Positions 51,412 to 63,324 of a stretch of 64,000 nt of DNA are shown here, piece by piece. Both the position numbers and the translations under genes were made by a program. The DNA is taken from NCBI GenBank assembly GCA_009760855.2, contig WPIO01000165.1:197501-261500 (forward strand). Direction: 5' to 3'. Position 1 is the stretch's first letter. Each line of letters begins with the position of its first letter. This DNA is from Cristatella mucedo (taxonomy: Eukaryota; Bryozoa; Phylactolaemata; Cristatellidae). The notes under the pieces were generated by a model. It was not told the origin of the DNA. It saw only the letters and a program-made list of their open reading frames with translations, and did no database searches.

Positions 51412-54400
51412 ACCAATCGAGAAAATGTTCAAACATGAAGACAGTCCGCTTGCTGCCTGCACTGCCAAGTAAAACGTGGCTTTAAAAGCATGCCAGGCAC
51501 GGAGCCCCACCGACCAGCTGCACGGAGGGGAGAGAGGGAGGCACGCTCACACGGAAACGAGGCAAGAACAGACCGCTCTAAATATATGATGCACGGCTGC
51601 ACGGGAACTTCAACGCAGTTGCCCCTCGGCATCGAGTTGCTTGGGCGCCACAACATGCCGAAGCACCGAAGCCAACCCACTGCTTGCTAGCAGGCTCCTT
51701 ATTAATACCAATATATTAGTGCAATAATTAATACAAATATATATCCAGAAGGAATCAAATCTCTTCTGGGCACTTCGTGTAGTCTGGTAATGAAGGTTGG
51801 CAACTGAGTGATAACTGCACATACACCGACATGCACACACAATTGCAGCACGCATAAGAATAACAGTGATGACTGAAAAAAGGAGGCTAATCGCTTCGAG
51901 GATCTGGTAAGTTTGTAGCTTCGCTTGAGGCATCGTTGAGTCAATGGCTGATATTCAGCCAGTCAGTCAGTCAGTGGTAATAATAATAATAATAATGCAC
52001 TTGATAAAGCGCCCTCAGAGAACACAATCTCTTTCTAGGTGCTTTACATCTGCTGCAAAGGGAAACGCAATTGAATGGTGAGTAATATCATGCATGCTTG
52101 ATAAACAAACGGAATGAATAACATGGTTAGGGGTGAGTGCACAGGGTCAGCATGCAAATGTGGTTAGTGGCAGCATGCACAGTGTCAGCACGAATAAGCA
52201 CATCGAGGACGAATCCCAGGGACCCACTAAATGCTGTCTAAATAGGTGTTTTTAAGTTCTTTTTAAATGTGGTCAAGTCAGGGGATGTTGTGACGCAAGT
52301 CGGGAGGGAGTTCCAGGCTTTGGGAGCATACAAACTAAATGCACGGTCTCCACAAAGGATTTGGATGGTGAGTTCGACGTATCGATTGTGCAAGGAATAA
52401 AGGCCGAATATAGCCGACTGATTTGAGATCGATTCGAGTCAAAGCTCAACGACAAAAGCAAGAGGAGCAGGCAGCAAGAGGTCACGAGGATCAGGCCAGG
52501 GTATTTCATAAATTTCATTTCAGAATAGGTGGACAGGGAGTAACAGGACCTACAAGTTGATACGTTGCTTAATCGGAAGGAGAGACAGTGCAGATTGCCG
52601 AGAATTGCTGTGCAATGTGGCCACTGCTGCATTCGCGACCGACCAGCCTGCCGCATTCGCGAGAGACCAGCCTGCCGCATTCGCGCGACCGACCAGCCAT
52701 CGCTGCCGAGTTTTGCACCATCTGTAAGCACCTTATTTATGGCACCAACGGGATGATGAACTCTCTGGAAAGAAGGTGCAGATGAGCAGCGTGGACCACC
52801 CACCAGCAGTCCACCCTCGTATCTAGAAATGCACTAACGTCAGTCAGTAATCTGTAGTGGAAATGAACCCTGCTAATTACTTTTACTGGATCAAACATTT
52901 TTACACGCCAGCTCCCCCATCCTCCATCACACAGGTGAGAGGGCACATGCACGGCCACCTGCGACTCCTCTCGGTCTCTCCACCCCACGCGAGATGGCCG
53001 CCGAAGGATCGGTGCAGCCAGCTCTGGCCAGGTCTCGCCCGGCGCCTCCAGCAGCTGCATCCAAACGTGCAGCAGCGCGCAGGGCAGAGCCCACGCGACG
53101 ATGCCACGCCCCGCCGCGCACATTCCAGCTGCCAAACAACCACCAGGCGACCAATAATAATAGCAGTAATGCATTCGTACGGCGCCCTCAGAGAGCTTAA
53201 TCTTTTTGCAGGCCCAATAGCACCTCGGCCGTTCGCGTGTGTGCGTGCGGTCACAAGCTCTCTCGAGCCTATCGACTCGCCGAAGAGGCTGAGGCATAGG
53301 CAGCGTCGTCGTCGCGTCGGCGCTGAGCGCTCTCACTCACCCATCTGGTGCCTCTCGTAGTTGTAGCACTCGAGCCAGGCCACGTCGAGATCGTCGAGAT
53401 CGTAGCGGCACGCCTTCTCGGCGAGGCCGGCCACCTCGCTCAGCTCGTGCACCGTCGGGCTGTACGCCTGGTCATCGGCCACGTGCACCAGCTTTCGCGG
53501 CCTGCCACACGGACGATCGGACGAGAGCGAGTCACGTGGCGCGCGCGAGTCACACAGCAGACTTACGACGACGAAAAAGGCCTCACCGAGCTCCAAACAA
53601 TCGACGGGCCTTGCGCGCCTCTGGCCTGCCCCCTCCCCGGGCCGGAGGCAGCAGCAGTTTGGAGCGGTGTGATTTTACTCACAGCTTAAACGTGCCCGTC
53701 TTCTCCGGCTCAGCAGTGACACTGCAAGACAAAGAGGACGGGCGTCGTCACGTGTGCACTTCACGCCAGGGCTCCGGCAACGAAATTTGCACACCTTCGG
53801 CTAGTGCATCTCCAGCTAAGTAGCAGACGGCAGGGGCGCATCGATGATGGGCGCGGGTGAAAGTGAGAAGCTCGGCCGAGTCAGGACGGCACTGACAGAA
53901 AGGGGTGCAGCAAGTATGTAATGTATGTATGTAGCAAGTGATGTAACAGCAAGACAGCTGGAAAAAATGAGGCCACCGAGTCGCCAGCAGGAGAGAAAAT
54001 GTTGACGTCTCGTCATAATTTCGGAAGCGACTTCCACAGCCTAGCATCTGCAGAGCAAAAGCTTCTATCGCCAACAGCATCTAGGTGAAAAAGAATAGAA
54101 CAGCTAACACTGGTCTGCACGATACCAATTGTCTGGCATTTGTTATGACTTTCCAAATATACATCACGAATGATGGTATATGATGTATTTTTTTGCTTTG
54201 GCATGTTAGCATAGACTTCGTTGATCAAAGACCGGGTGCACCTTTAACATTACCCGTTATGTAGAATGATATTGGCTTTCATAACGTTTACCAGCTACAA
54301 TCACTTGATAACACGAATGTTATTTTTTGCATAAAAATCAGCCATTTTGTTGGTTGGTGTGGTTGTTTAAATCAACGAATATTCGTGATTTACAATGCCG

Positions 54401-56512
54401 AGTGAGTAAGAAATCTCCTCATATATTCTGCTACATCGGCGGGAGATTCTCGACAAAAGAGCAGTGCCTACCGATTGCTATTTTCATCAGACAGTGCTCA
54501 ACACAAGGTTGGGGTGGGCATGAAGACACGATGAGAGCAGATGGTGCGCATCCGCCGTGGACGACTGGCAAGGGCCGAGAGTCGGTCGGGAGCAGGATGA
54601 CGGGGAAGAGGGGGGCAGGGTTGGCCACCTTGCTACTCACCAGATTTTTGGTTCCAGAATGAACTCCGAGTTGACAGGCACCTGCACGCCCTTCTCCCAC
54701 TCCTGACGCCACGGGTCGCTGATCACTATGTACTCCTCGGGCAGCAGCGGCTCCGAGTCAGGCATCTTCATGGCGCTGATGAGATCCTTTCGGAAAAGCT
54801 ACAGACGCAGCGAAAGGGAGCACGGGACTCGCTGCTGCTCCTGCCCTCACTCATCCGGCCGCTGCCTCATCATCATCTCGAAGCGAGGAGGAGAGAGTGA
54901 GAAGCGAAGCCAGGAGGGCGGGCAGTCGAGGATGTGCCGAGGAAGCAGCTGCTGACGGCGGCTGGAAAAAAGGAGGCTTCGCCACGGTCGGCGGCCCTAA
55001 CGTTTGCAAAACGAGCTTGCTAAGATTTTGAGGCCACGAGCATTAGACGGTTCGACACTTGAAAGAGCAGCCATTGACATTCGGCCGAATTTCCACAGGA
55101 TTTAGCTCATTGCTGCTGTTTCCCCTACCCCCTCTGAAGGAAGTGCATGGGTCGAAACACCCCAGAAACTTGCGACCGAGAGACCAATGAGAGGAGGTAA
55201 GAAGCCTCAACGCTGCCATCTTTCGATCTTGCCAAAACCGAATTGTGGATTATGAAAATAGTAACTCTTAAGTGGTATTCTAAATGGTCCCTGAGAACAC
55301 CAGCTTGCTTTCTTGGCACTTCACGTCGGGTGGAAAAAAGTAGCTCATCGACTGAGACGCAATAAACTGCTCACAAAAACGTGATCACTACTGTGACCAC
55401 GATCACGTCATCACCTTCCGCAAGTACAGTCGCCTAAAGCAGTACTCGCACAAGGATGACAATCGCATCTGCAGAACGGAGAATCTGAGGAACGGTCAAG
55501 TCTTCAGTTTCTCGTCCGACGTCGTCAACTCGTAAGATGCTTTTGACGAAAGTCGTCCGAGAGTTCCCAGCCTGGGAGCCTGACTGAAGGATTCGGGGCT
55601 GGTTTGAGGCAAACGATACCGAGTCAAGAGGTGATGCCTTCGGCTGACAACTGCGGCCGCACAGCTGCAGCTCCGGGCGCAGCCCAACGGGCGAGACGCA
55701 CCGGCTGCACAGCTGGAGCGGCAGCAAAGCTAAATCACGAGACCCTCTTGAACTTCCTCTTGAACTTCCTCTTGAACTCCCTCTTGAACTTCCCCTGCCC
55801 CGCCCCAAGCACTGTGTGGCACCCGCCTGGCTCTTCGGGCTGTTCCAAGATGGCCAATGCCACAGCAGCCGCCCATGCAGCCCAGGACGTTTCGGGGAGA
55901 TGTGCAGAGGAGGAGACATAGAGGAGAGCCGATGCACAGGCAGGCAGAGGCACACGAGAGATCATGGAAGAAGCCAAGCTGCCCTCCTCCCAGTGGACCT
56001 GCAGCATTTAGTAACCCATCCAACCTCACCTATCATTAATTTCCAAACAGGCTGACACGGCCCACGACGGTCTGCCTGTGGGTGGGGCTAACGGTCAGGG
56101 TCAGGCTGGCAGGCAGCCCGACCCGAAGCAATACAAGGCTACTCGACCCGACAGCAAGGCTACTCGACCCGACACGAGGACAGCTTGCTTGCACCTCCAC
56201 GCGCTGGCATAGCAGCGGCAGCGGCAAAGCCGCGCAGGCAGGCGCGGATGCAGTGCTGCTGCGTCGCTCCTCGTACCTCGGCCGGCTTGTGCTTCTCCGA
56301 CGATGCTGCCGTCGCCGAGCTGAGCCCGCCACCTCCGCCACTCTGTTGCCGCAGGCTGCCTGCTGCCAGGGCGCCGCCACCGTACGAGTCGCCGCCGTAC
56401 TTGCTTGAGCCGACGGGCGTGGACGGAGGCGGCGCGGCGCTGCCTCCGCGCTTCTCCCTGTCATCGTCGTCCTCGCTGTCGCTCAGCACCCGACGACGCT
56501 TCTTGGCGTCAC
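43750..56512 (-). CDS. JADE: JADE family PHD-finger scaffold of the HBO1 complex (5' end missing), 11 exons
   Basis: Exons in transcript order: 56277-56512, 54641-54798, 53683-53721, 53341-53501, 50973-51121, 50578-50759, 50028-50133, 49274-49447, 48873-49039, 46644-46947, 43750-45063. Every junction has AG/GT signals and matching phase, giving 995 codons before the stop. The first exon here starts in phase 1 ([15 protein letters not shown]), so a small upstream exon with the ATG is missing. Domains: EPL1-like region ([35 protein letters not shown]; about 79-200); PHD1 (CDVC...[17 protein letters not shown]); zinc knuckle ([17 protein letters not shown]); extended PHD2 ([33 protein letters not shown]; to about 400); a conserved helical region ([32 protein letters not shown]); and a long low-complexity C-terminus. 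JADE proteins assemble HBO1/KAT7, ING4/5 and MEAF6, read the H3 tail and direct H4 acetylation. The 437-codon last exon makes it longer than vertebrate JADE1-3 (about 790-840). Confidence 0.96.
45385..46245 (-). mobile_element. LINE family A copy in JADE intron 10, sense orientation, stop codon lost
   Basis: From the minus strand: [65 protein letters not shown]. The usual TGA after this motif is CGA here (45583-45585), so the frame continues through the 3' UTR and on into JADE exon 11. The hairpin tail and (ATT)n are at 45385-45450. Confidence 0.88.
46556..46640. repeat. G-rich tract next to a JADE donor
   Basis: A run of about ten G followed by G-rich units (gtgggcagcc, gggggtggaggagccagtgg), ending a few bases from the donor at 46643. 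On the transcribed strand it is C-rich. Confidence 0.6.
47348..47520 (+). mobile_element. LINE family A tail in JADE intron 9
   Basis: ccctgtgcatgtcaccccta, caagcatgatattactcacc, aaatgtaaagcgcctagaaa and (ATT)n. Antisense to the gene. Confidence 0.85.
47521..48264. other. JADE intron 9, no other feature recognised
   Basis: A poly-G run near 47820 and scattered short frames only. Confidence 0.4.
48265..48419 (+). mobile_element. LINE family A tail in JADE intron 9, diverged
   Basis: gcatgtcacctcgaaccacg, tgctagcactaaccattcga, agtgtctagaaagagattaa, ctctggggcactatataaat. Confidence 0.75.
49926..49941 (+). repeat. Poly-G run of 16 in a JADE intron
   Basis: The longest uninterrupted G run in the window, about 90 bases past the donor of exon 50028-50133. 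It reads as poly-C in the JADE transcript. Confidence 0.9.
50390..50535 (+). mobile_element. SINE-D copy in a JADE intron
   Basis: agccgtgataagatgctcgc, B box gggttcgaatcct, then cctttattgccaacggcaag, cgatagccgttaaggctctt, ctgctgctatacaaatgacg. Antisense to JADE; ends about 40 bases before the end of exon 50578-50759. A diverged duplicate of the head may begin at about 50325. Confidence 0.75.
51368..51410. repeat. (CT)20 microsatellite in JADE intron 4
   Basis: Uninterrupted CT units. Confidence 0.95.
51411..51974. other. JADE intron 4, no further feature recognised
   Basis: Short frames only. Confidence 0.4.
51975..52375 (-). mobile_element. LINE family A 3' fragment in JADE intron 4
   Basis: (AAT)n, gcacttgataaagcgccctc, the hairpin, ggttaggggtgagtgcacag, then reversed ORF2 end (ggagttccaggctttgggag). 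Sense with respect to the gene. Confidence 0.85.
52629..52702. repeat. Three-copy tandem repeat of about 26 bp
   Basis: gcattcgcgaccgaccagcc, gcattcgcgagagaccagcc and gcattcgcgcgaccgaccag are separated by tgcc. Confidence 0.85.
53150..53215 (-). mobile_element. Short LINE family A tail in JADE intron 4
   Basis: ataataatagcagtaatgca, cggcgccctcagagagctta, atctttttgcagg; only the last 60 bases of the element remain. Confidence 0.65.
54010..54125 (-). mobile_element. LINE family B fragment in JADE intron 2
   Basis: ttcggaagcgacttccacag, cctagcatctgcagagcaaa and agcttctatcgccaacagca parallel the 8740-8840 part of the family-B copy. Confidence 0.65.
54126..54640. other. JADE intron 2, no further feature recognised
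   Basis: Short frames only. Confidence 0.4.
54799..56276. other. JADE intron 1, mostly unannotated
   Basis: Apart from a 15-bp tandem repeat at 55743-55790, I see no repeat family or exon. Frames at 55434-55955 minus and 55604-55921 plus overlap each other and have no domain. Confidence 0.5.
55743..55790. repeat. 15-bp tandem repeat
   Basis: Four copies of the unit cctcttgaacttcct in slightly varied form. In one minus frame it reads EVQEEVQEG-type repeats. Confidence 0.8.
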
Positions 56513-57744
56513 CTGCGCGGGAAGATGCGTGCGCTATCCTTACATCTGAGCTGCTCTTCTGGTGGGGGTCTGGCGGGTGGGTGGGTTGGGGGCTACACAA
56601 ATTCGGCCGACGGGCGAGATGCATGCTTTTCTGTCTGTGGTTAATAACACTCACTCAATGCCAGCTTAGCATTATTATTCTTCGACTAGTCCAGAGCGAA
56701 GCTCCATTCAGAAGCAATCACAACTGCAGCTGGCCCCATGGCTTTACGACATCCCATGGCTTTATGACATCCACCAGCTATGAGCTAGCTCAAATGCCCC
56801 AGTCTCGATGGTGGTGCTGACCATCAGCACCACCATCAGGAGGAATCACTTCCTTGCATCAGTGGTGCACTCTCCTCCCCTTCCATCACCCCACCCCCAG
56901 CCGGGGTAGCAGAAGAAGTAGGGGCGTGGCACATCACATGGCATTCACTGCTACTACTCAAACACTCTTTCACGTGACTGCAACAGCAAGCAGCAGAACG
57001 GCAGAGTTTAGATAAGTTACCTGGATGCCGAAAGGGCAGGAGCCGACAGCAGGATCTGGCAGAGAAAGTAAAAGTAGGCAGGCGGAATAGCCTCGAAGGC
57101 GACAGACGTGCCCACATGCAGCAAGAGCGTGCAAAATTCCAACGGGCTCCAATAACCATAACCTCTACCATCGATAACCTCTAACTCATAAACTCACAAC
57201 TCTCCAATAACTAACAGGAAAAATATCGGCTGAGTCGTCAGCAGGATTAACGAAGCGCTAAGGAACCGCGATAGAAAACTGCATCCCTTAACTGCTCTTT
57301 TAGCCGTGAGGGATTATGGGTGAGGAAGAGGAGGCAGAGGAGGAGGAGGAGGAGGAGGAGGAGGAGGAGGAGGAGCCAAGATATGTGAGCCTACAACGAA
57401 TCTTGCAAGCAGGCAGCAGGCAGAGTTTACAGCAGTGTACCAAAGGCAGCCTCGGTAAAAACAGGCCTAGAGGCTTGCTGGCATTGTACCCCTCACAATC
57501 GGCACCGACAGGCCAGACCGGCTGCTCCCCGGAAAATCAATGGCCTAAGAACAATCAATCAATCAGTAGGGTAAGCACAAAAGCCAGCACCAAGCAGCCA
57601 GTCTCACCACTGCCAGGCAGGCCGAATAAGGCCCCTCCTCCTGACCTGGTTCATTTAAGGTCACCCACAAGACTTGCTCGACTTCAAGAGCTGCACAGTG
57701 GCCAAGGATTCAGTCGGATATAGTTCCCACCCAACCACAGTCCA
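56513..57744. other. Upstream of the first recognised JADE exon
   Basis: The missing JADE initiation exon could lie here or further upstream; I cannot identify it. Present are an 11-bp palindrome (tggtggtgctg...cagcaccacca near 56809-56835) and a (GAG)n repeat. Confidence 0.4.
57311..57376. repeat. (GAG)n trinucleotide repeat
   Basis: gaggaagaggaggcagagga followed by (GAG)n. The + frame reads poly-Glu (57316-57723), with no recognisable downstream domain. Confidence 0.9.
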
Positions 57745-58320
57745 AATAATAACACACTTGATGAAGTGCCCTCAGAGAACCCAATCTCTCTTTAGGCGCT
57801 TTACATTAGCTGCTAAGGAAATGCGATCGAATGGTGAGTGGTATCATGTTCGATAAACAGCATGAACATGGTTAAGGGTGACCAGTAAATAACACGGTAA
57901 AGATGTGCACAGGGTCAGCATGCAAGTGTGGTTGGTGGCAGCATGCAGTGTCAGCACGCATAAGCACATAAAGGACGAATCACAAGGACCCACTTAATGC
58001 TGTGATAAATATGTGCATCTTAAATTTCTTTTTAAATGTGGTCAAGTCAGGGGATGTCATGACGCAAGTCGGGACTGGGTTCCAGGCTATGGGAGCATAC
58101 GAACTAAAGACACGGTCTCCAAAGGATTTGAGGTTTGTACGAGGTATAGGTAAACGATTAGATTCCGAAAAGCGGGTGGTACTATGCTTGGCCTGGTGGG
58201 GGAGTAGATCTGATAGGTAGGCTGGAGCCAAAGAATGAAGGGATCTAAAATTGAGTGAGCGGTTGAACCTTGAAGTCAATGCATTGCTTGACTGGTAGCC
58301 AGTGCAGTCCAAAGGCAGAG
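57745..58320 (-). mobile_element. LINE family A 3' fragment
   Basis: acacttgatgaagtgccctc, the hairpin, then on the minus strand [38 protein letters not shown] and ALSGSL followed by a stop. Confidence 0.85.
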
Positions 58321-59930
<1,610 letters not shown>

Positions 59931-60093
59931 AATGTGCACGTGTATGCATACACATGGATTAATACACAGCACGTCGCCGGCAGGTAATACAGTGATTTCC
60001 GACGGTAACCAGTATTCCCAGAACCGTACATCCTTAATGGACAAACAGCGTTTTAGGCCTCAATGACACGCACGGATCCTCACATGCACGGAT

Positions 60094-60525
60094 AGTATAA
60101 TAACAATAACACATTTGACAAAGCGCCCACAGAGAACTCAATCTCTTCCTAGGCACTTTACAATTGCTGCAAAGGAAGCACGAACGAATAGTTAATGGTA
60201 GCATGCTCAATAAACAACAAGAATAACATGATTAGGGGTGACATGCATAGGGTCAGCAAGCAAGTGTGGTTAGTGGTAGCATGCAAGAGTGTCAGCATGC
60301 ATTAGCACATAATGGACGAATCATAGTGACCCACTTAAAGCTGTCATAAATAGATGCGTTTTTAATTTCCTTTTAAACGTGGACAAGTCAGGAGATGTCG
60401 TGACGCAGGTCGGGAGTGAGTTCCAGGCTTTGGGAGCATACGAACTAAAGGCACGGTCTCCAAAGGATTTGAGATTTATGCAAGGTATAGTTGGATTCCG
60501 AAAAGCGGTTAGAACGATGCTTAGG
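60094..60525 (-). mobile_element. LINE family A 3' fragment
   Basis: acatttgacaaagcgcccac, the hairpin, ttaggggtgacatgcatagg; on the minus strand [19 protein letters not shown] and LKTHLFMTALSGSL then a stop. Confidence 0.85.
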
Positions 60526-61409
60526 ACAAACATGTGTTTACAAACACACAGACTCGGACTCACACACGGACACACACAACCCACCCATTCGAGCAGCGAT
60601 GGTCACGACCCGATGCTCTCTACAGAAGGGTAGGCACAGCGCAGCTGAAGCCTCTGGATGATGCTGCGCCCCCATTCCGATGGCTCAGCCGACCACAGGA
60701 GCTCCGACACGGCTCATAATGCAATACAGCTAACTAGTTATGAATGCCACCACGATCAGCGGGCAAGACTGCTATGTCTAGGCAGCCTTTTTTCTACCGT
60801 CGCCCCCTTCCTTATTTTCTTACTGCATAGCTGTTAATCCTTTGGAGCCGTGTGGGGGCGTCCAGGCAGCTGCCCGGGAAAGCAGCACCAGCAGCAGCAG
60901 ACACATTGGCACGTGCATTGGCACGTGCATTGGCACGTGCATTGGCACCAACACTCGTGATCCCGGGGCAGCAGTGACATCTCGTGACCTTGAATAGAAG
61001 CTTGCTTTAGGCCGAAGCTCCGGCTGGTGGGACCCGGGTAGGCTGGTAGGCGCTACAGCTGCAGGCTTAGAAAGGGATAATCAAGCGGAATGGGGCTGGA
61101 GGAGGACGGAACAGCGGGACGGTAAGTTCTGAGCACTCCGACTCACACGTCGAACTAGCCGTGTCACTAGCAGCTGCACGAGGCCACATCTGAATGAGCC
61201 GGCAGTCGAGCTTACTGCACGAGCTGCCAAATCAGCCCATCGGGTCACCTCAGAGCATTCCCTTAACACTTGTCATGCCAGCGGATGGACGGAGCTGGAC
61301 GTCCGGCTGGTGCGACAGAGCGCCTGAGGCTGCACTCCGGGCGCAGGCAGACACTGCGCCCCCTGAGGCTGCACCATGCGGTTCGCGAGCGTTCGCCTTC
61401 TATCGTGGG
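60526..61409. other. No gene recognised apart from a short tandem repeat
   Basis: Short frames only; includes the 12-bp CACGTG-containing repeat at 60902-60953. Confidence 0.4.
60902..60953. repeat. 12-bp tandem repeat containing CACGTG
   Basis: Unit cattggcacgtg, three full copies and a partial fourth. Each full copy carries the E-box palindrome CACGTG. Confidence 0.85.
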
Positions 61410-61515
61410 TCTTAGCCCGGCGGTAAGCAGCTCAGCTCGGATCGCACGAAGCAGGTCGTGTGTTCGAGTCCTGCAGCAACACCAGCAGCAGCAGCAGCAG
61501 CAGCAGCAGGAGGAG
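61410..61515 (+). mobile_element. SINE-D-like tRNA head followed by (CAG)n
   Basis: cccggcggtaagcagctcag, gtcgtgtgttcgagtcctgc (B box ttcgagtcc), then agcagcagcagcag. The diagnostic SINE-D body is missing or replaced. Confidence 0.5.
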
Positions 61516-61744
61516 GCAATTCTTTAGTGCCAGCTGCTTCACAGAAGAAAGCCTCGGCATTGACGAGGCATTGCTGCATTATCTGTTCTGCTGCCACTAG
61601 TAACGGCCACTACTACTACTACTGCTACTCATCTCGTCAAGAATTCACGACAGACACATTGGCTAAGCTGCTAGACCGCCTCAGTGCCCAAGTCGAGTAA
61701 AGAGAGGCGATGGTCAACTGGTCAAAGGTCAATCGATTCAACAG

Positions 61745-61870
61745 CATAGTCACTTGCATAGCTGCAGAAGAGCCTTATTGGCAATCGCTGCAAGTTGCAA
61801 GGGGGTGGGCAACTTGCAGCGATTGCCACAGCAGCACGACTCGAACCGGCGACCTCGAACAAGCAAGCTC
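61745..61870 (-). mobile_element. SINE-D-like fragment containing a perfect 19-bp hairpin
   Basis: agaagagccttattggcaat resembles the reversed SINE-D tail, and cgactcgaaccggcgacct is a reversed B box. Between them, arm 61780-61798 is the exact reverse complement of 61809-61827 with a 10-nt loop. Confidence 0.55.
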
Positions 61871-62099
61871 CTGGCTGGCCAGCTGGACGGCAGGTACACA
61901 CGAACACCGAGTCTGGCCGGTGCATCAGTCGCAAAGCAAAGCGCTCGTAACAAGCCGCGCTTGCGAAGAAGCGAACGCCAGTGCCTGCCGCCCCCAGCAG
62001 AGGCGATTGACGACGACGACGATGAATCACGTGGCAGCTAGCGTCTCACGCCTGGAGGCCACCAGGGCGAACGTTCGCCCGAGGGCGCTAGGCAACTTG

Positions 62100-62960
62100 A
62101 ATGTGCCACCGGCGACCGACCGAGCGCGGTCGTTATAAACTATCCATCGTCCGTCGCGACGCCTTCCCCCACCACCACCCGCACCAGCCCCCGGGGGGGG
62201 GCAGCCTAGCGAGCGAACGACGAACTCCCCTCTCTCCCCCTCCCTCCTCCCCCGGGTGCACAGCAGCAGCTCGCACGTGCCGCCATTTACCGGGTCCGTC
62301 GTCGCTCTTCCCCGCCGCCGCCGCTTTGCGTCGAACGTGCGCCATGTGCCGCCCGGCGCTCTCTCGCTCGGGCGTCCCGCGACACGACCGGTCGCTAGGC
62401 GTCGGTACGGTCCGACCTGTAACGGCGGCGGCGCCAGCCAGCCAGCCGCGGCCGCGCGTCAGAACGCATCGTCGACGCCGGGGCGAAGTCGGCCGTCGAC
62501 CGGCGCCCCTCCTCTTGCCGAACCGCACGTCCGCCGCCGCCACGCTCTTCGCGCGGCCACAACGGCGCCGGCGGCGTTCGAGCGCGCGGGCCGCGCGACG
62601 GCTCGGGAAAACAACGAACGTCACTGAACCCGGCCGCCCGCGTAGGTCCGGGGGTGCGCGGGCCACGTGCTCTGTCTACGGCGCCGATGCTTACCTGCGG
62701 CAGAGAGCACCCTGTAGCCTCGAGACGATAGCGCGTCGATGTACAGCGAGCGTGGCGCGAGGCCTGGAGCTGCGCACTAAAGCTGGCAAGAAATTTGCCG
62801 CCATAGGATGCACCGCCATGTAAGCCCCTGACGTCATCCGACCCGGACGGCGGAAGTCCAGACGGAGCCGGCGGTTTTCCGGCCGCCATTGCAGCGCCGC
62901 CGGCTCGCTGTATGAGAAGCAATAACCGAGAGTCATGATACCGCCCATAGGTGAGCATGC
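62100..62960 (-). promoter_or_regulatory. CpG-rich island with a minus-strand donor; possible promoter/5' exon
   Basis: CpG density and GC rise sharply here. On the minus strand an ATG at 62889 (caATGg) opens a 65-codon frame (MAAGKPPAPSGLPPSG...) that reaches a strong donor, GTAAGC, after 62695. The nearest downstream minus-strand gene is JADE, so this may be its first exon or 5' UTR. Direct joining to the JADE exon at 56512 does not work in this frame (phase 0 against phase 1), so either another exon intervenes or the region is non-coding. It could also belong to a neighbouring gene. Confidence 0.4.
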
Positions 62961-63324
62961 AAAAGTACCCCTGTGTTACGCTACGATTAAGACGCAAAAG
63001 CACACGAGGGAAAAGTCCGGTTCAGGCCGCTAATTCGTAGGACCCCTGGTTATTCACTTGCACAGGATCGTGCGCATGTAAGTAGCAAAGAACGATTAAC
63101 ACTGACGGAGCAAAGGCCTCCCGATGAACTGGTAGGTGTTTCTAGCTTCTTTTTGAATGTCGCCAAATCAGGATATGACGTGGTTCGTCATTCGGTTGTG
63201 AGCTCTTGGCTTTGGGAGCACAGGCTCGGTCTCAGCGAGCGAGATCTAGAGATAATCAGGGTGCACAACTAACAGACTTGAGTCCGACGAGCGGGTCGTA
63301 CGTCTTGACGGGCTGGTAATTCAG
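62961..63324. other. No gene recognised
   Basis: Carries gtaggtgtttctagcttctt followed by ttgaatgtcgccaaatcagg and ttggctttgggagcaca, faint echoes of the LINE-A 3' region, too diverged to call with confidence. Confidence 0.35.

Noticed and set aside
57316-57723. Poly-Glu protein of 135 residues
   Set aside because: Starts in a (GAG)n repeat and continues with unremarkable sequence; no splice or family support.
62695-62889. First coding exon of JADE (MAAGKPPAPSG...)
   Set aside because: Ends in phase 0 while the next recognised JADE exon starts in phase 1, so a direct join breaks the frame; kept only as a possible promoter/5' exon.
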